DNA of 64,000 nt from Pseudophaeobacter sp. (GCA_027019165.1 JALUXC010000017.1:62001-126000); one strand, 5' to 3'; numbered from the stretch's first letter, positions 8,465 to 17,780 are shown. Notes: generated by a model from the letters alone, not told the origin. A program made the numbers and translations.

Positions 8465-9679
8465 ATGTCTTATTCAAGAAACGCCTTTCTCGGTTCATGT
8501 ATCGGAATTGGCCTGCTGGCGGGTTGTAGCTCTGCGCCACAGCCAGAAAATATCGCCGAGGTTGAAACCGGCGGAGCCTATCAGGCGCAATACCGCATGC
8601 CTCCCAAAGGGCGGGACGCCGAGTCAAACCTGGTAGCAGAACAGATGAACGCACAAAAATGTCGGCGCGGGGGCAAGGTTACCGAGCCTTCCTCTTTTGT
8701 GGCTCCTGCAGTTCTGCGCGGCGAACGCCTGTCACGCAACGATCTGGTCGATGTGCGCGTTGCGGATGACGACACCTTCAATGGAGACTACGTGATCTCG
8801 CGAGATGGCGCCCTAAAGCTGCCTTTCCTGTCTCCCATTCCCGCGCAGGGTCGCAGCCCAGATGCGGTCGAAGCCGACATTGCAGCTGCGTTGGTCAGGG
8901 AGGGCTTTTATGATGAGCCTCCCCGGATCTCGGTCCGTCTTGCCGATTTTGCGGGCGTTAGCATTGCCGTGTCCGGTGCCGTCTTCGAAGCGCAGGCCGC
9001 ACGTATCGGCGGTCAGCGAGGGGAGGATATCGACACCGCACGACAAGCCGCCCTTGGGGCCTCTACGGAGGCACGCAACCTTTCGGTGGCCTTGCGCTCG
9101 GCGGGCGGTGTGCGTCCGGATGCGGATCTGTCCTCGGTTGAACTGACGCGGGCCGGGCATAAGCACATTCTGGATCTGCGCGGTGTCTTTGCGGGGCGGG
9201 ATGCGATGGACGTTATGCTACTGGCCGGGGATGAAATCACGGTGCCGAGCCGAGCCTGTTTTCAGGACGAAATGATGCGCCCAGGTCCGATCAGCCCTCC
9301 GGGCGTGACTTTGTTTCTTTCTAACCTCACAAAACCGGCGGCTGGTAATGCGGTCTCTGCCGTCGGGCGCAGCGTGCGTGAAGTGCCCTACGGAACGCGG
9401 TTCATGCAGGCGGTCATCGACACCAACTGTGTGGGCGGTGCAAGGGCCACGAGCGCGCATCGCTCGGCAGTGCTGATGACACGTGACCCGATTTCAGGCA
9501 TCTCAACAGTGATCGAGCGCAATATCGAAGACATGCTGCGCCGGGCAGACCGGGACGACTATGATCCATATGTTCTGCCGGGCGACGCGATCGCCTGTTA
9601 TGACAGCAGCATAACCAATCTGGCCGAGGTGGTTGGCGTCTTGGGCGCGATTGCGGCGGTTGGGAGCCTGTCCCCGTAA
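8465..9679 (+). CDS. Wza-like polysaccharide export lipoprotein
   Basis: 404 residues from ATG 8465, preceded by AAGGAA; an open frame to 8366 lacks a signal sequence at its start. Residues 1-21 are a lipoprotein signal with lipobox LLAGC (Cys21). Residues ~85-190 match the polysaccharide-export (PES/SLBB) pattern, for example GDYVISRDGALKLPFLSPI. Outer-membrane Wza-type proteins form the exit channel for capsule or exopolysaccharide. It stands alone on the plus strand, divergent from the flippase and convergent with the histidine kinase gene. Confidence 0.82.
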   Translation: MSYSRNAFLGSCIGIGLLAGCSSAPQPENIAEVETGGAYQAQYRMPPKGRDAESNLVAEQMNAQKCRRGGKVTEPSSFVAPAVLRGERLSRNDLVDVRVADDDTFNGDYVISRDGALKLPFLSPIPAQGRSPDAVEADIAAALVREGFYDEPPRISVRLADFAGVSIAVSGAVFEAQAARIGGQRGEDIDTARQAALGASTEARNLSVALRSAGGVRPDADLSSVELTRAGHKHILDLRGVFAGRDAMDVMLLAGDEITVPSRACFQDEMMRPGPISPPGVTLFLSNLTKPAAGNAVSAVGRSVREVPYGTRFMQAVIDTNCVGGARATSAHRSAVLMTRDPISGISTVIERNIEDMLRRADRDDYDPYVLPGDAIACYDSSITNLAEVVGVLGAIAAVGSLSP

Positions 9680-9710
9680 GGGGTTGAATCACCTCTCGCG
9701 CTGCTCGCAA

Positions 9711-12224
9711 TCAGGCGAGCGCAGGCTCGGGTGCATTTGTCCAGGTGTCTCGGGCTCCCTTGATCGCAGAGGCGATCGCCGCATCCGAGCCGCTCTCTGC
9801 CGCCATTTCCAGAGCTATCAGCGCATCGCGCAGATCCGCCTGTCCGAATGCTGCGGCGCTTCCAGCCAATTTATGCGCCAGCTCTGCGATTTCCGCATGA
9901 TCCTCTGGCGAAGTGCCCAGCCAGTCAAAAAGGCCCTGCATTTCGGTTTCATAGCGCGTGCAAAGATCGCCCAGGTCAGGATCGACCGCGACTTGTGTCT
10001 GGCCGCTGTTTGACTTTGTCGTGCAGAACTTTGACAGCACCTCCTGCAGGTCGGCCTGTTTCAGAGGTTTGGCCAGGAACCCGGACATGCCGGCCTCCAC
10101 AAAGCGCGCTTTTGCCTCGGGAAGGACATTTGCGGAAAAAGCGATGAACGGCGCATCTCGGTTCGGGCCATTTCCGGCGCGAATGGTGCCTGTGGCCGAA
10201 AGACCGTCAAGGCGCGGCATTCGGATGTCCATAAGGATCAGGTCGAACTGGTGCGCGTCGGCAGCTGCCACAGCTTCCAAGCCATCGCGTGCGACAGTCA
10301 CGTCATGGCCCAGACCGGTGAGCATCTCTCTGGCCAGTTCCAGATTCATCTCATTATCTTCAACCAAAAGAATGTCGCAGGCCTGGCTCGGCGTTGCGGT
10401 GGCCTTCATGGTTTTGGGACAGGAAGACGCGACTTCCAAAGGTGGCTTTGCCCGCGTCACCGGGATATGAAGCCAGAAGACACTGCCAACACCCGGCGTA
10501 CTTTCACATCCGATTTCACCGCCCATCGAGGTGATGAACCGGCGCGCTATGCCAAGGCCGAGGCCGGTCCCTGTACCGCCCTCAAGGCCATTTGTCCCCA
10601 ACACTTGGAAGTCATCAAAGATCCGCTGTTGGTCCACCTCAGAAATGCCGATGCCGGAATCGATGACTCGGATCTGAAGACCGGGGCGAAGGGTACCGTT
10701 ATTGTCATATTGGCACTGTTCGGCTTCGATCAGGATGCGGCCACCCTTGGTGAATTTGATCGCATTGCCAAGCAGGTTCAAAAGCACCTGTTGCAGGCGG
10801 GTGGCGTCCAACTTGACCCATTTCAGGGGTGCGCCTTCCCAGCCCCACTGAATGTGATTGTCGTTGGCCTCTGCGGCGCTAACCTGTCCGTCAACGATAT
10901 TTTGTATCAGGTGCCCCAGATGCACCACGTCTTCGGTCTTTTGAGTATGCCCGGCTTCAAAGCGTGCGACGTCCAGAACGGCGTCGACATGATGCATGAG
11001 AATTCCGCCCGAGATATCCATGTTGCGAACATAGCGGGCTTGTTGGCGGGACAGGGGGGTGTTTTCCAACAAAGCGAGATTGCCCAGCAGACCGTTCAGC
11101 GGCGTGCGGATCTCATGGGTCATCATGGCCAGGAATTCTGCTTTGGCCTTTTCTCCTGCCAAGGCCTTGTCCCGCGCTTCGACCAATTCTGCTTCGGAGG
11201 CAACCCGTCGGGAGATATCGCGCAGGAAGGCGACCACCATTTCACCTTCGCCGGTCTGTGCCTTTTCCAGAGCCATTTCCACAGGAAAGACCTCTCCGTC
11301 GCCGCGTTTGGCTTCAAGGCGGATCCGCCCATGCCCGATGACCGTGTGGACGCCGCTGCGTTGCATCCTTCGCATTCCGGCCTCGTGAGCCGCCTTCAGG
11401 TGGTCGGGAATGATGACGTCGGAAAGGCTCCGGCCTATGACATTGCTGCTGGTGTGCTGAAAGATCCGTTCGGCTGCAGAGTTGAAGTTCAGAATGCGCC
11501 CGTCTAGGTCGGACACGATCACGGCATCAAGCGAGGTTTCCAGGATCGTGTTAAGACGCGCATGGGCGTGGCTAAGCGCTGCGCCTCTCTGTTCGGCTTG
11601 AATTGCATTGCGGCGGTTAAAGGCGAGCATGAGGATGAGGGCGCAAACGAGTGAAACCATGAGGATCGCAAGATGCAGCAGGGTCTGCGAAATTGAGGTC
11701 CGGCTTTGGGCTGCTTGATCCGTGAAATAGTGCAGCCCCGAGGTGGTGACTCTTCGCAGCAGGGGCTTGATTGCATCCGCTTCCTCTGCAAGATGATCAA
11801 GGTTTTTCAATAGCCCTTCAGCAGATCCATCGATCAGAGGGACAAGGGCATCCAGCCGTGCGCGGATTTGGGTAACAGAGTCGCCGAACGGCGCAACTTC
11901 GCTTGCTCTTGTATACAAAGACCCGCTGCCCAGAGTGACAATGCGGCTATAGAAGAGATCGAACTCAACGACAACGGTGTCGAGTGCGGCGGCCTCACCT
12001 GTGCGCCTCGCGCTTTCCACGGCGGTTCTGAAATCCAGGTACTCAACCTCTGTCTGTGACAGGACCCAATGCACATTGTCGGAACTCGCCGTGCTGAGTG
12101 CACGCAATTGGGTGACGATTTCGGATACGAGAAACGCGATCGCAAAGGCACAAAGCAGGCCAATCCCGACCAGCAAACGAGGACTGTAGCACCGGGCCGA
12201 AAAAGGTTGCTTTGTTTCTGTCAT
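9711..12224 (-). CDS. Hybrid sensor histidine kinase (PAS-HisKA-HATPase-REC-Hpt)
   Basis: 837 residues. Order: TM1 ~16-38, periplasmic sensor ~40-180, TM2 ~183-205, PAS ~215-340, dimerisation domain with phosphoacceptor His in MMTHEIRTPLNG (~370), ATPase domain with N-box LLNLLGNAIKF and G-boxes DSGIGI and GTGLGLGIA, receiver with ILLVEDNE and phosphoacceptor Asp in LILMDIRMP, and a C-terminal Hpt domain with His in ELAHKLAGSAAAFG. This is a BarA/EvgS-type phosphorelay kinase. It has no fused output domain, so it needs a separate regulator; the NarL-type regulator at 14127 in the same locus is the obvious partner. Its upstream region carries four copies of an AAAAGTGC motif. Confidence 0.92.
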   Translation of the reverse strand: MTETKQPFSARCYSPRLLVGIGLLCAFAIAFLVSEIVTQLRALSTASSDNVHWVLSQTEVEYLDFRTAVESARRTGEAAALDTVVVEFDLFYSRIVTLGSGSLYTRASEVAPFGDSVTQIRARLDALVPLIDGSAEGLLKNLDHLAEEADAIKPLLRRVTTSGLHYFTDQAAQSRTSISQTLLHLAILMVSLVCALILMLAFNRRNAIQAEQRGAALSHAHARLNTILETSLDAVIVSDLDGRILNFNSAAERIFQHTSSNVIGRSLSDVIIPDHLKAAHEAGMRRMQRSGVHTVIGHGRIRLEAKRGDGEVFPVEMALEKAQTGEGEMVVAFLRDISRRVASEAELVEARDKALAGEKAKAEFLAMMTHEIRTPLNGLLGNLALLENTPLSRQQARYVRNMDISGGILMHHVDAVLDVARFEAGHTQKTEDVVHLGHLIQNIVDGQVSAAEANDNHIQWGWEGAPLKWVKLDATRLQQVLLNLLGNAIKFTKGGRILIEAEQCQYDNNGTLRPGLQIRVIDSGIGISEVDQQRIFDDFQVLGTNGLEGGTGTGLGLGIARRFITSMGGEIGCESTPGVGSVFWLHIPVTRAKPPLEVASSCPKTMKATATPSQACDILLVEDNEMNLELAREMLTGLGHDVTVARDGLEAVAAADAHQFDLILMDIRMPRLDGLSATGTIRAGNGPNRDAPFIAFSANVLPEAKARFVEAGMSGFLAKPLKQADLQEVLSKFCTTKSNSGQTQVAVDPDLGDLCTRYETEMQGLFDWLGTSPEDHAEIAELAHKLAGSAAAFGQADLRDALIALEMAAESGSDAAIASAIKGARDTWTNAPEPALA

Positions 12225-12274
12225 CTTTGCGCTCTTTGGTTGCAGGTGTCTCGCAGTTTTGGACGCCGTCTTGA

Positions 12275-12363
12275 AAAAGTGCCGAGTGTTCGGTGGAACA
12301 ACGGCACTTTTGGGCGTGCTGCACTTTTGGGGCGTAGTCTCCCACCGATGGGATCAAAAGTGC
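12275..12363. promoter_or_regulatory. Cluster of four AAAAGTGC motifs upstream of the hybrid kinase gene
   Basis: The 8-base word AAAAGTGC occurs at 12275-12282 (+), 12304-12311 (-), 12321-12328 (-) and 12356-12363 (+). The last three share the 9-base form CAAAAGTGC, and both orientations are present. It lies 51-139 bases upstream of the kinase start, between that gene and the sugar-transferase fusion, in a region with no other gene. Repeated, mixed-orientation sites of this kind usually mean cooperative binding by a repressor or nucleoid-type regulator. The binding protein is unknown. Confidence 0.5.
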
Positions 12364-12420
12364 ATGGGGACTTCGGGACGTGCATCTACCCGATCGGATA
12401 GGTCAGGACAGATGCCGGGA

Positions 12421-13833
12421 TCAGTAAGCACCGCGTCCGGACAGCACGGCGCGAGTGGTCAAGGCCAGCAAGAGCAGGTCAAGCAGAAGGCTGCGTGAGC
12501 GCACATAGGCCACGTCCATGTCCACCATCTTGTCAAAGCCGATGTCCGCGCGGCCCGAGACCTGCCACAGCCCGGTGATCCCGGGCCGGACCTTCAAGCG
12601 CTCAAATGCCGCTTCAGGGTATGCGGCAACCTCGGATGGAATTGCAGGGCGGGGACCCACGAGGGACATATCCCCCGTCAGCACGTTGAGAATCTGTGGC
12701 AGTTCGTCGATTGAGAAACGGCGCAGGATACGCCCCAAACGGGTCACGCGTGGATCTTTGCGCGACTTGAAACAGATGCCTTGCCGATCTGAGGTCGTGC
12801 GCAGGGCTTCAAGCCTTGCTTCGGCGTCGATGTGCATGGTTCGAAACTTCAGGATCGTAAAGGGGGTGCCGTTCTGCCCGATACGCGTCTGCTTGAACAG
12901 GACCGGCCCCCGGCTGTCGAGCCGCACGCAAGTTGCCACCATGGCAAGAAAGGGTGCGAGCATCAGAACGAGGGCGCCGCTGACGGCGATATCCATCGCG
13001 CGCTTTGCTTCGAACCTTGGTTGGCCCTTTTGCAGAGCGTGGCGCACGGCGCGTGCCATAAATGTGGCGTTGCCGACGAGATATCGTTTGGCCAGGCGAC
13101 GCGGTTCCTGCATCAGGCGCCAGATCCACTCCATTCTCGCTGCGCGGACCGCTCTTGGTGCGCGGCTGACATTCTCGGCCAGAAAGTCGAAGAGGGCTCC
13201 GACACCCAGAACAAGCCGCGGCGACAGGGCGGGCAGGTGCCGATCGATCCACAGTTCCTGTCTTGGCACGCCCATGGCGACCAATAAAATGTCGGCACCC
13301 GAAGCGTTGATTTTTGCGACGGCGGCGGCACTGTCATCAGCACCTGCGTAGCCATCAAGTGTTCCGGCGATCCGAAGGCCGGGGATTGAGCCCACAAGCG
13401 AGTGCGCCGCTCGTTCGGCTGTGCCGGGCTTGGCCCCGAACAAAAAGACGGACAGCCCTTGCTCGGCGGCCTGCCGCAGCAAGACGGGCGTGAAATCGGT
13501 ACCGTTCAGGTTTTCCGTTAGCGGCGCTCCGGTCATCCGGGCGGCCAACTCAACCCCGATCCCATCCGGCAGCACCAGATCCGCGCGGGCGAGGGCTGCA
13601 GAATAGGCGCAATCCCTTGCCCGGACATTCGCGCAATGGGCATTCAGGAAGTAAACACTGCGCGACGTCCCCCCAAGCAAGGCATCGACCGTTTGCTGGG
13701 TTGTTGCATCCACGACGGGCTGCCCGAGTACCGAGCGAAAGGACAGGGGCCTTTGTCTGACCGCTGCTGACCTTTGCCTGGTGACCAGGATTCCGTGTTC
13801 AAAAGCTTTCACTGATTGGGACGTCATGGCCAC
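12421..13833 (-). CDS. WecG/TagA glycosyltransferase fused to polyprenyl sugar-1-phosphate transferase
   Basis: 470 residues with two catalytic units. Residues ~28-240 are a WecG/TagA/CpsF (GT26) domain: YFLNAHCANVRARD, LVLPDGIGVELAARM, LFGAKPGTAERA and GVPRQELWIDRHLP. Residues ~265-470 are a bacterial sugar transferase of the WcaJ/PssY type: KRAMDIAVSGALVLML (membrane re-entrant helix), RIGQNGTPFTILKFRTM, SIDELPQILNVLTGDMSLVG with GPRPA, and ITGLWQVSGR. The second unit would load the first sugar phosphate on undecaprenyl phosphate; the first could add the next sugar, so one polypeptide may do both initial steps. It replaces the usual multi-TM N-terminus of WbaP/WcaJ enzymes. Confidence 0.9.
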   Translation of the reverse strand: MAMTSQSVKAFEHGILVTRQRSAAVRQRPLSFRSVLGQPVVDATTQQTVDALLGGTSRSVYFLNAHCANVRARDCAYSAALARADLVLPDGIGVELAARMTGAPLTENLNGTDFTPVLLRQAAEQGLSVFLFGAKPGTAERAAHSLVGSIPGLRIAGTLDGYAGADDSAAAVAKINASGADILLVAMGVPRQELWIDRHLPALSPRLVLGVGALFDFLAENVSRAPRAVRAARMEWIWRLMQEPRRLAKRYLVGNATFMARAVRHALQKGQPRFEAKRAMDIAVSGALVLMLAPFLAMVATCVRLDSRGPVLFKQTRIGQNGTPFTILKFRTMHIDAEARLEALRTTSDRQGICFKSRKDPRVTRLGRILRRFSIDELPQILNVLTGDMSLVGPRPAIPSEVAAYPEAAFERLKVRPGITGLWQVSGRADIGFDKMVDMDVAYVRSRSLLLDLLLLALTTRAVLSGRGAY

Positions 13834-14052
13834 TCCTCCGTTTGTTTTGGGGGCGTGGTCTGACTGTGTCGCGATGGTGGCTCTCCGGGCAATTCCGCGA
13901 CCGGACTACGGGCAGGGGCATTGGTAAGGCAAATGGGGTGGTCGGGCTCGGTCGTGTTCTTAAGGCTTTGTTAACCATGCGAGCGGTGAGTGGCGCACCC
14001 AAAAGGATAGGTGACGTAACCCCAAGCGTTCGGGTCTTCGTTTCGCATTGTG

Positions 14053-14064
14053 CTAAAATTTTAG
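14053..14064. promoter_or_regulatory. Perfect 12-bp palindrome CTAAAATTTTAG
   Basis: It lies 63 bases upstream of the NarL-type regulator start, in the ~290-base divergent region between that gene and the sugar-transferase fusion. Its perfect symmetry and position at a promoter suggest an operator, possibly for autoregulation by the adjacent regulator. The same region contains TTAACCAT at 13972-13979, which resembles a CtrA half-site. No -35/-10 pair is obvious. Confidence 0.35.
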
Positions 14065-14126
14065 TGATCAGGCTGTGCTGGCCTCCTTTGGCTCGCCACT
14101 GGCCGTTGATGTGAAAGGGTTTGGAA

Positions 14127-14744
14127 ATGAGAGTACTGATTGCCGACGACCATGATCTTCTGCGAGACACGCTGATCGCGTTTCTTGGCGCCGAGGGCGA
14201 CATCGAACTTGGAAGCGCCTCGACGTTTGATGAGGCCTGCGCGCGCATATCCGATAGCGAAGAAGACTTCGATCTGATCTTGCTCGACTACAAGATGCCG
14301 GGCATGACGGGGCTGGAAAGTCTGTCCAAAGCCATCAAAATGAACGGAGGTCAGCGGGTTGCTCTGATTTCTGGTCAAGCGACCCGTGAGATTGCTGAAG
14401 AGGCTTTGAGGTTGGGCGCGGCCGGTTTCGTGCCCAAGACACTGCCGGCAAAATCGTTGGTCAGCGCGGTCAAATTCATGGCCATGGGCGAGCAATACGC
14501 GCCAATCGGTTTCATGACAGGTCCAGAGGCCAGTGAAAGCCACCCATTGGCCACCAGGCTGACGAAACGAGAGCGCGAAGTGCTGTTTGGGCTGACCGAA
14601 GGTAAGTCGAACAAGGAAATCGGGCGGGACCTCAGCCTGAGTGAGCCAACGATCAAGCTGCACATGAAGACCCTCTATCGCAAGCTCAAGGTGAGCAACC
14701 GAACACAGGCTGCGATTATCGCGCGGGACGCTGGATTGTTCTGA
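14127..14744 (+). CDS. NarL/FixJ-type response regulator
   Basis: 205 residues. ATG 14127 has GAAAGGG eight bases upstream; a TTG at 14121 would sit too close to that site. The receiver domain (~1-118) has the acidic pair ADDHD, phosphoacceptor Asp in LILLDYKMPG and the Lys of FVPKTL. The C-terminal LuxR HTH (~140-205) reads TKREREVLFGLTEGKSNKEI and SEPTIKLHMKTLYRKL. It is followed by the Wzz-like gene and faces away from the sugar transferase gene. The Hpt-ended kinase at 9711 is its likely phosphodonor, making a phosphorelay that controls exopolysaccharide genes. Confidence 0.88.
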   Translation: MRVLIADDHDLLRDTLIAFLGAEGDIELGSASTFDEACARISDSEEDFDLILLDYKMPGMTGLESLSKAIKMNGGQRVALISGQATREIAEEALRLGAAGFVPKTLPAKSLVSAVKFMAMGEQYAPIGFMTGPEASESHPLATRLTKREREVLFGLTEGKSNKEIGRDLSLSEPTIKLHMKTLYRKLKVSNRTQAAIIARDAGLF

Positions 14745-14851
14745 GCTCCCCGTTTTTGGAATAGCGAGCCTGTCCAAGAAGATCTGCCACCACTCATTTC
14801 TGCCGCATCATGCGCTCTTGCTGCTCAAGGCAAGGGGTAAGGAGACTGTCG

Positions 14852-16294
14852 ATGAGCCTGTCTGAGATTGCCAGCCCACCTGCTTCGTCCGGGTCCAAGC
14901 CATCCGGTAGGGGGCGCCGCATGGTGCGGCGCGCCCTTATGGGCGGTTCTCCGACGGATCGGGGCCGAGTGCCGCGATATGTCTGGATCTTCGCTTTGGG
15001 CCTTGCTGCGATATGGGCGCCGATCTCCGGGTATCTGAAAACCGCCAAACCGGTTTTCGCGAGTGACATGTCGCTGATCCTGCCGGGCTCCGGCGCGGCT
15101 TCATCGGTAAACCTTGCCGAAATTGGGCAGGCCTCGAGCCATTCCAGTTCGGCCTTCTCCAGCAATTCTGTAAGCCCCACAGAAACATATAAACGGCTCC
15201 TTGCGGCGGACAGGGTTCTGCGGGCCGCGGCCGGATATGCCGGTGTCGATGCGAGAACCTTTGGCAAACCTCAGGTTCGGCTGGTCGATCAGACCGCATT
15301 TATCCATGTGAAGATGGTTGGCCCCGATCCAAGAGAGGCCCAAACCCGAAATGCGGCATTGCTCAAGGCCTTCTTTTCAGAAATTGACCGGCTGCGCAGC
15401 GATGAGATGGACAGCCGCCAGACTGGGGGATTGGATGCGATCCTTGAGTACCGGGACTCGGTGGCGCGCACGCGGGTTGAAATTGAGGCCCTGCGCAAGA
15501 TCACGGGCCTGCATTCTGTCCAGCAATATGATCGCCAACTGGATGAGCTGGACGCCCTGCGGGCGCGGATCGATACGGCGGCGGCGGCTTACGAGCGGCA
15601 ACTGGCCACGGTTCGCGGGCTTGAAGTGCGCCTTGGTGCTGATGCGCAAATGACGGCGCATATTCTGCGTTTGAACGCGGACACAGATTACGTCGCTCTG
15701 ATTGATACGATGGCCGAGGCGACGTCCACCCTGTCGCAGGCGCGTTCCCGCTATGGCGCGCATCATCCAAAGGTGATCAAGGCCCGCACCGCTCGGGATG
15801 CTGCCCGCGCCAAGGCTGAGGCACGTGCCATTGCGCTGACCGGGGACGCAAGCGCACTGGAGCGTTCGATTGACGGCGGGCGCGGCGCCTTGATGACCGA
15901 ATTGGTGCGTGAAGAGGCCGTGCGCCAAGGGCTGTTTGCTGAACTGGAGGAGATGCGTGCTCTTGCCTCCACCCAAAGCGCGCGCCTGTCTGAACTGGCT
16001 CCGCTCGCGGCCCGATTGGAGGACCTGCAGCGTGATTTCAATGTGGCTGAGGCCGTTTTTGCCTCTGCCATCGCGCGGTCGCAATCCAGTAAGGCAGACG
16101 TATTCGCATCATATCCACTGGTCCAGGTTCTCGAGGATCCAACCCTGCCCGAGCGGCCCACATCCCCTCGCAAGAAACTGGCTCTTGCCGCCGGTGGCGC
16201 AGCCAGTTTCCTTTTGCTTTTTGCCTTGTCGCTGGGCTGGATCCGTCGTGCCTTGATCGAACGTCTGATCATGGAAAAAGGCAGCCGCAGGTGA
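14852..16294 (+). CDS. Wzz-like chain-length determinant / polysaccharide co-polymerase
   Basis: 480 residues from ATG 14852, with AAGGAG eight bases upstream (a frame open from 14810 has no site). TM1 is near residues 43-62, a long periplasmic coiled-coil-rich region spans ~65-445, and TM2 is near 450-470. The LPERPTSPRKK stretch before TM2 is the proline-rich segment of the Wzz family. There is no C-terminal tyrosine-kinase domain, so it is the kinase-less type. It sets chain length together with the polymerase encoded by the next gene, whose GTG start overlaps its stop (GTGA). Confidence 0.85.
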   Translation: MSLSEIASPPASSGSKPSGRGRRMVRRALMGGSPTDRGRVPRYVWIFALGLAAIWAPISGYLKTAKPVFASDMSLILPGSGAASSVNLAEIGQASSHSSSAFSSNSVSPTETYKRLLAADRVLRAAAGYAGVDARTFGKPQVRLVDQTAFIHVKMVGPDPREAQTRNAALLKAFFSEIDRLRSDEMDSRQTGGLDAILEYRDSVARTRVEIEALRKITGLHSVQQYDRQLDELDALRARIDTAAAAYERQLATVRGLEVRLGADAQMTAHILRLNADTDYVALIDTMAEATSTLSQARSRYGAHHPKVIKARTARDAARAKAEARAIALTGDASALERSIDGGRGALMTELVREEAVRQGLFAELEEMRALASTQSARLSELAPLAARLEDLQRDFNVAEAVFASAIARSQSSKADVFASYPLVQVLEDPTLPERPTSPRKKLALAAGGAASFLLLFALSLGWIRRALIERLIMEKGSRR

Positions 16295-17580
16295 GCGTTC
16301 CTGCAAACCCGGCCGAGACTATGGTCTGGAGAATCATACTCTGGACTTGGCCGTTCTACGGGGTAGGCGCTCTTTATATCGTAGGGCCAGTACTGGCTTG
16401 GGTGATTGCGGGGCTTGCGGTGTTGTCCTTGTATCTTGGCCCCGCAATTCGCTCTGATCTGAGGCCTGCCGGTGCAGTTCCGCCGTTGATCTGGGCTTGG
16501 ATCATCGGCATGGCCGTGATGCTGCTGGCGCTTTGGATTGGTCATTTGAACTGGGACCTTGGTCTAAAGCAAACAATCAAATCGACCATTGGCTGGGCCA
16601 AGGGCTGGGCCCTGCTGGCGTTGTTTCCCCTCGCCGGAGCAATTCTGCCGATCCGCCGCGAGGTGATCATCCGGGCACAATGCCGCCTTGGCCTGTGGAC
16701 GCTCTGTCTGGCGCCGATCCTGCTAGCGGCGCCCTACGTCGGACTGCCGGAAAAGATTTTCACCTCACCGCTCAAGGTGGTGGGGGGACCGGGGCCAGAG
16801 TATTTCACCGTTTTCCTTTTCACCTATGACCCGGCCAGTTGGACGCCGCGCTGGCAATTCTTTGCCCCCTGGTCGCCCTTTGCTGCGCTGTTGGGGGTCA
16901 CTATGGTCCTGTTTGCGCTGGAGGAGAAGGACAACCGGTGGCGTGCGGTCGGGGTCGCTGCTGGAACGGTCATGGTTCTGGCCTCAAAATCCCGCATGGG
17001 GCTGGTCGGTCTTGTCGCCTGCACGATCTGTCCGCGTATGGTGCCTTTGGTCCTGCGCAGTTGGGCTTGGGCGACACTGGCGGGAGCTACGGCTTCGCTG
17101 GCCGTTCTGGGGCCATGGTTGATGCAGACACTTGGCGCCGGGATTGCCGGGTTCAAGGCGGCCCGCGCCGACAGCACGCGTGTGCGCGCAACCCTTCAGC
17201 GCATCGCCCGAGAGCGCTGGCAAGAAGAGGCCCCTTGGTTTGGCCATGGCACCGTGCAGCCCGGACCACATCTGGTTGAATACATGCCGATCGGCAGCCA
17301 TCACACTTGGTTCGGACTGTTGTTCGTCAAAGGGCTGGTGGGGTTTCTCGCGTTGCTGGTGCCGCTGGTCTGGCAGATCGGCCTGGCCTTGAAAGACGCG
17401 GCCGGATCAAGCCGGGGCAGGCTTCCCTTGGGGTTGTGCATGGTGCTGGTGCTGCTCTCGTTCGGCGAAAACGTGGAGATAGAAGCCTATCTCATGTGGC
17501 CTGCGCTTTTGTGCCTTGGCATCCATGCAAGGGAGGTTCGCGCCGGTGACGACGTCTCACCGTCAAGCCGCCAAGGCTAG
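16291..17580 (+). CDS. O-antigen ligase/polymerase-family membrane protein
   Basis: 429 residues from GTG 16291, overlapping the preceding stop by 4 bases, so translationally coupled. About ten to twelve membrane segments flank a large periplasmic loop with the Wzy/WaaL signature: HGTVQPGPHLVEYMPIGSHH followed by TWFGLLFVKGLVGF. In a locus with Wzx, Wzz and Wza homologues, polymerase (Wzy) is more likely than ligase (WaaL), but sequence alone does not separate them. A further helix, VLLSFGENVEIEAYLMWP, closes the protein. Confidence 0.82.
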   Translation: MSVPANPAETMVWRIILWTWPFYGVGALYIVGPVLAWVIAGLAVLSLYLGPAIRSDLRPAGAVPPLIWAWIIGMAVMLLALWIGHLNWDLGLKQTIKSTIGWAKGWALLALFPLAGAILPIRREVIIRAQCRLGLWTLCLAPILLAAPYVGLPEKIFTSPLKVVGGPGPEYFTVFLFTYDPASWTPRWQFFAPWSPFAALLGVTMVLFALEEKDNRWRAVGVAAGTVMVLASKSRMGLVGLVACTICPRMVPLVLRSWAWATLAGATASLAVLGPWLMQTLGAGIAGFKAARADSTRVRATLQRIARERWQEEAPWFGHGTVQPGPHLVEYMPIGSHHTWFGLLFVKGLVGFLALLVPLVWQIGLALKDAAGSSRGRLPLGLCMVLVLLSFGENVEIEAYLMWPALLCLGIHAREVRAGDDVSPSSRQG

Positions 17581-17780
17581 GCGGCGGCACAGCTTCGGTA
17601 GGAACGCCTGTCTCTTGACCGCTTTGTGAGTTGCCAGAGCTATTCTGTCACTACATCTGGAGACTGTTCTGCGCATCGACTGGACACGCTTTGACGGAGT
17701 TATGCCTATCCAACATACATCTTTGCGTGTAGCATATGGGGGTGTTTTGCAAAGTTGCTTGGTTGGAGGAGACCGGTAGT

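Noticed and set aside
9685-9725. GCTCGC/GCGAGC hairpin between the export lipoprotein and kinase genes as a terminator
   Set aside because: The stem overlaps the end of the kinase coding region and has no adjacent T-run in either direction.
10251-11507. 418-codon plus-strand frame opposite the hybrid kinase gene
   Set aside because: The kinase on the minus strand has all domain motifs; this is its antisense.
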